64,000 nt of DNA, taken from FEN-1297 sp963843605. GTDB taxonomy: Bacteria > Bacteroidota > Ignavibacteria > Ignavibacteriales > Ignavibacteriaceae. The notes beneath the pieces were generated by a model that saw only the letters and a program-made list of their open reading frames with translations, made no database searches and had not been told where the DNA came from. Shown piece by piece: positions 61,805-64,000 of the stretch. A program made the translations under genes and the position numbers. Each line of letters begins with the position of its first letter. Positions within the stretch are counted from its first letter, which is position 1. The stretch covers positions 372,001 through 436,000 of the forward strand of contig CAWJLA010000004.1 in assembly GCA_963843605.1 (NCBI GenBank), written 5' to 3'.

Positions 61805-62816
61805 TCAGCATTTCCTCTAATTTATTCTTAACCAGCTGCGGTTTAAGATTAAGCCCGCAGGCGAATGTTTTTATCGGACATTGTTGATAACCGTGAATTC
61901 CGCATGGTTTGCACTCCAGGTTATCAAAACTTAAATAACTGCTTTTATCGTTGTATGGAAAAAATCCGAAATCCGGAACAGTGGAGCAATATAAAGTTAA
62001 AACGGGGATGCCAGCGCATATACCCATATGTGTCGGAGCGCTGTCGTTGGAGATTAATATTTTTGCTCTCTTCAACAGTTCAATAGTCTCGATTAGGGAA
62101 AATAAACCTGCAGCCGATGCGGAATATTCTCTGTTTTTTTCAAATATACTGTTGCAAAGATCCTGATCTTTTCCGCCACCGATTATTATCGTAAAAAATC
62201 CCTTTTTATTAAGGTAATTAATTATTTCGTTATAATATTCTTCCGGATATATTTTTGTATTCCAAACACTGCCCGGAGCCACGGCCGCAATTCTCGACAA
62301 CGGAATACTTGGTGACAAGAACTGATCTATTACTACTGCAGCCTCGGTACTAGCTTTAATTCTGGGGAATATTTTCCAATCATTTTCGTTTTTTGAATAA
62401 CCTATTAATTCCAGGTTTCTTCTGACTTCATGATGGCCGGGCTCATATTTAATTAAATTTCTATATACATGTCTGAGACTGCTGTTGGAAAATCCGTAGG
62501 TGTCTTTTACTCCGGCGCCGAACACGATTAAAGATGTTCTCAAAGATCTGTGAGGAGAGTAAATAACATCGTATTTTTTTGCTTTTATATTTTTTGTAAA
62601 TTTTAATAACGCAAGAGGTGATTTGTCTTTACCTTTTTTATCAATTATTAAAACACTGCTTACATACTCCGATGCCGAAAATATTTCCGCAGTAGCCGGA
62701 ATAGCCAGCACGTCAATTTCGCTTTCCGTATATAATTCTTTCAGCTTCTGTATCATTGGAAGCGTTAAAATTGCGTCGCCGATAAATGCTGTTTGAATTA
62801 TTAATATCTTTTTCAT
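61791..62816 (-). CDS. Glycosyltransferase family 9 (heptosyltransferase II-like)
   Basis: 341 residues. GT-B fold of GT9: KKILIIQTAFIGDAILTLPMIQKLKEL near the start, APGSVWNTKIYPEEYYNEIINYL, the donor loop KILISNDSAPTHMGICAGIPVLTLYCSTVP, and LECKPCGIHGYQQCPIKTFACG with conserved cysteines. Most like ADP-heptose:LPS heptosyltransferases, which add the inner core heptose. It sits between the LpxL-like gene (6 bases) and the YrdC gene (14-base overlap). Confidence 0.87.
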   Translation of the reverse strand: MKKILIIQTAFIGDAILTLPMIQKLKELYTESEIDVLAIPATAEIFSASEYVSSVLIIDKKGKDKSPLALLKFTKNIKAKKYDVIYSPHRSLRTSLIVFGAGVKDTYGFSNSSLRHVYRNLIKYEPGHHEVRRNLELIGYSKNENDWKIFPRIKASTEAAVVIDQFLSPSIPLSRIAAVAPGSVWNTKIYPEEYYNEIINYLNKKGFFTIIIGGGKDQDLCNSIFEKNREYSASAAGLFSLIETIELLKRAKILISNDSAPTHMGICAGIPVLTLYCSTVPDFGFFPYNDKSSYLSFDNLECKPCGIHGYQQCPIKTFACGLNLKPQLVKNKLEEMLNDKN

Positions 62817-62822
62817 TATTAA

Positions 62823-63692
62823 CTAATATTTCCACCGTTTATGCATCCACAGCCATTGTTCAGGATGTTCGCGAATAATATTTTCCAAATAATCGGTCAG
62901 TCTTTGTGACAATTCAATAACCTTTTCTTCTTCCGACTCGGGTAGATTTTTGAGATCAATCTCATCAAATCTTGTAACATACGAATTATTCGGCTGTCTG
63001 ACGGAAATACCGCAAAAAATAGGCGCTCCGGTTTTTAAAGAAAGAATTGCCGGTCCGGGATATACCGCTGCTTTTCTTCCGAAAAAATCTACTCGTATGC
63101 CGTCGGCAGAACCTCTTTGATCGGCAGCCATTGCAACAATTTTACCGTCCTTTAGGGCTTTATAAACCTGTCTTATTGAAATTCCCAGCGGTATCACTTC
63201 GTTGCCCCATTTGGTTCTCATTTTGTTCAGCCATTCGCTTACCAAAACATTTCTTTGAGGTTTTACAATTATGGAAAACGGGCGTCCTAAATCCAGGCCT
63301 CCTGCAATGCCCGAATATTCCCAATTTCCGAAATGAGCCGCTAATAAAATGAGTCCTTTTCTGTCTTCATATTTTTGCATTACCCTGTCCACGCCCTCGA
63401 ATCTTACTTCCTTTTTAATTCTTTTTTCATTCATACCCGGTAGATAAAGAATCTCTATTAACGCCATACCAAAGCTTTTATAGCTGTTGAAAGCAATGTT
63501 TCTGATACGTTTGTGAGAATATTCCGGAAAAGCTTTAGTAAGATTATCTATTGTTGTATTTTTTCGAATAGGTATTATATAAAAAAAGATAAGAGCAAGA
63601 ATCGTAGAAAATTTTCTTGATATCCGGAGTCCTAAAAATCTGAATAGATAGCTAAAGCCGATAAATAATATATATTCGAATCTATCTTTCAT
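62823..63692 (-). CDS. LpxL/HtrB-like lipid A acyltransferase
   Basis: 289 residues. One membrane-near hydrophobic start (YILFIGFSYLFRFLGLRI). The HxxxxE catalytic motif is HFGNWEYSG (His about 120, Glu about 125), in LLAAHFGNWEYSGIAGG. Then SIIVKPQRNVLVSEWLNKMR, AADQRGSADGIRVDFFGRKA, and NIIREHPEQWLWMHKRWK at the end, all typical of the LpxL/LpxM family. It adds a secondary fatty acyl chain to lipid A. Located 6 bases upstream of the heptosyltransferase-like gene, so lipid A acylation and core glycosylation are co-transcribed. Confidence 0.9.
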   Translation of the reverse strand: MKDRFEYILFIGFSYLFRFLGLRISRKFSTILALIFFYIIPIRKNTTIDNLTKAFPEYSHKRIRNIAFNSYKSFGMALIEILYLPGMNEKRIKKEVRFEGVDRVMQKYEDRKGLILLAAHFGNWEYSGIAGGLDLGRPFSIIVKPQRNVLVSEWLNKMRTKWGNEVIPLGISIRQVYKALKDGKIVAMAADQRGSADGIRVDFFGRKAAVYPGPAILSLKTGAPIFCGISVRQPNNSYVTRFDEIDLKNLPESEEEKVIELSQRLTDYLENIIREHPEQWLWMHKRWKY

Positions 63693-63754
63693 TAAAAATA
63701 AAAAGCCTTATATACTGCAAAAAAAATTTATTACGCCCGTAAAGTTAAATATTT

Positions 63755-63781
63755 GAGTTTAATAATGGAAATTATTAACTC
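63755..63781 (-). terminator. Weak AT-rich hairpin after the right-hand GWxTD gene
   Basis: GAGTTTAATAAT (63755-63766) and ATTATTAACTC (63771-63781) pair with one bulged base around a 4-base loop. It lies between the GWxTD stop (63831) and the LpxL-like start. The stem is AT-rich and no strong T-run follows on the minus strand. Confidence 0.3.
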
Positions 63782-63830
63782 ATTTAACCGGATATCGATA
63801 ATATTTTACACAGTATATAAAGCTCGTTAT

Positions 63831-64000
63831 CTACTGATTTGCCGAAATTCTGCTTTGCCAGTTTGAATCCTGAATTTCACCGCGTTTGGTGGATGAAATC
63901 AGTTCATAGTCGTTAAAGCCGGTCAAATCGGCAAATATAAATTCAACTCCTCCTTCAATATCGTTATATCTCCAAATCTCGTAGGGTTTTGTGTTATCCT
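63831..64000 (-). CDS. GWxTD domain-containing protein, C-terminal end (partial)
   Basis: The frame enters from the right edge and reads DNTKPYEIWRYNDIEGGVEF, then IFADLTGFNDYELISSTKRG and EIQDSNWQSRISANQ to TAG at 63831. PYEIWRY followed by a short beta strand pair and DLTGFNDYEL is the end of a GWxTD domain, matching the layout in the gene at 29198-30481 (KPYEVWSYYEL, FIFIDDTGFGDFRL). The N-terminus and the GWxTD motif itself are outside. The tail here is about 15 residues longer than in the first copy. Confidence 0.82.
   Translation of the reverse strand, partial: DNTKPYEIWRYNDIEGGVEFIFADLTGFNDYELISSTKRGEIQDSNWQSRISANQ

Noticed and set aside
1..64000. tRNA, rRNA, insertion sequences, prophage
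   Set aside because: No tRNA-like T-arm with matching acceptor stem, no rRNA segment, no transposase or integrase motif and no flanking inverted repeats were seen on reading both strands; a covariance-model search would be decisive.

Overview
The window looks like a contiguous piece of a moderately AT-rich chromosome from the Bacteroidota/Chlorobi side of the tree, most probably the class Ignavibacteria. The pointers are a type IX secretion C-terminal sorting domain at the left edge, two GWxTD-domain proteins, a CarboxypepD_reg/beta-barrel outer-membrane protein of Bacteroidota type, Gram-negative envelope genes (LptE-like, MlaEFD, Omp85, LpxL-like), and an ATP synthase operon without atpD and atpC. 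Shine-Dalgarno-like GGAG/AGGAGG boxes precede many starts. No tRNA, rRNA, CRISPR array, insertion sequence or prophage was recognised. Taxonomy is inferred from gene content only.

Layout. 1-2.4 kb: end of a T9SS-exported protein and a large secreted fibre-like protein on the plus strand. 2.5-18.5 kb, minus strand: a frameshifted DinB-family gene, asparaginase, Nudix hydrolase, Gdx-type exporter, a frameshifted outer-membrane beta-barrel protein, pckA coupled to an aspartate aminotransferase, two exported peptidases (M16, M24), and a protein fusing a degenerate peptidase-like half to a GH113-like half. 18.6-18.77 kb: a 20-bp minisatellite. 18.8-45.2 kb, minus strand: uvrA, mlaDFE, yraN-rnhB-UbiA-family, an Omp85 protein, a sugar kinase, a GWxTD protein, rimO, cdsA, a CPBP protease, envelope glycosyltransferases, an LptE-like lipoprotein with a sigma-54-type activator, miaB and TPR proteins. 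45.5-49.9 kb: the main plus-strand island (adenosine deaminase, a small unknown gene, hutU, serA). 49.96-63.7 kb, minus strand: an MqnA-like protein, the ffh-rpsP-khpA-rimM-trmD-rplS translation/SRP cluster, the ATP synthase cluster (atpZ, atpI-like, B, E, F, H, A, G), bactofilin plus M23 peptidase, a Sua5-family gene, a heptosyltransferase-like protein and an LpxL-like acyltransferase. A second GWxTD protein runs off the right edge.

How the genes relate. Most of the window is housekeeping and envelope biogenesis: lipid transport (MlaEFD), phospholipid precursor synthesis (CdsA), LPS assembly and decoration (LptE-like, two GT9 enzymes, LpxL-like), outer-membrane proteins (Omp85, beta-barrels) and cell shape (bactofilin with M23). 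Several neighbours overlap by 1-17 bases, indicating tight co-transcription. PckA and the aminotransferase meet at an ATGA overlap and both act around oxaloacetate/aspartate.

Quality note. Four genes (DinB family, beta-barrel OMP, uvrA, atpB) contain five frameshifts, each equal to exactly one surplus base and each in or next to a short homopolymer. Because atpB and uvrA are among them, sequencing or assembly error is the likelier explanation than gene decay. I found no convincing new multi-gene system. The most unusual items are the peptidase-like/GH113-like fusion, the minisatellite after uvrA, the spaced direct repeats upstream of the adenosine deaminase gene, and the activator next to the LptE-like gene.
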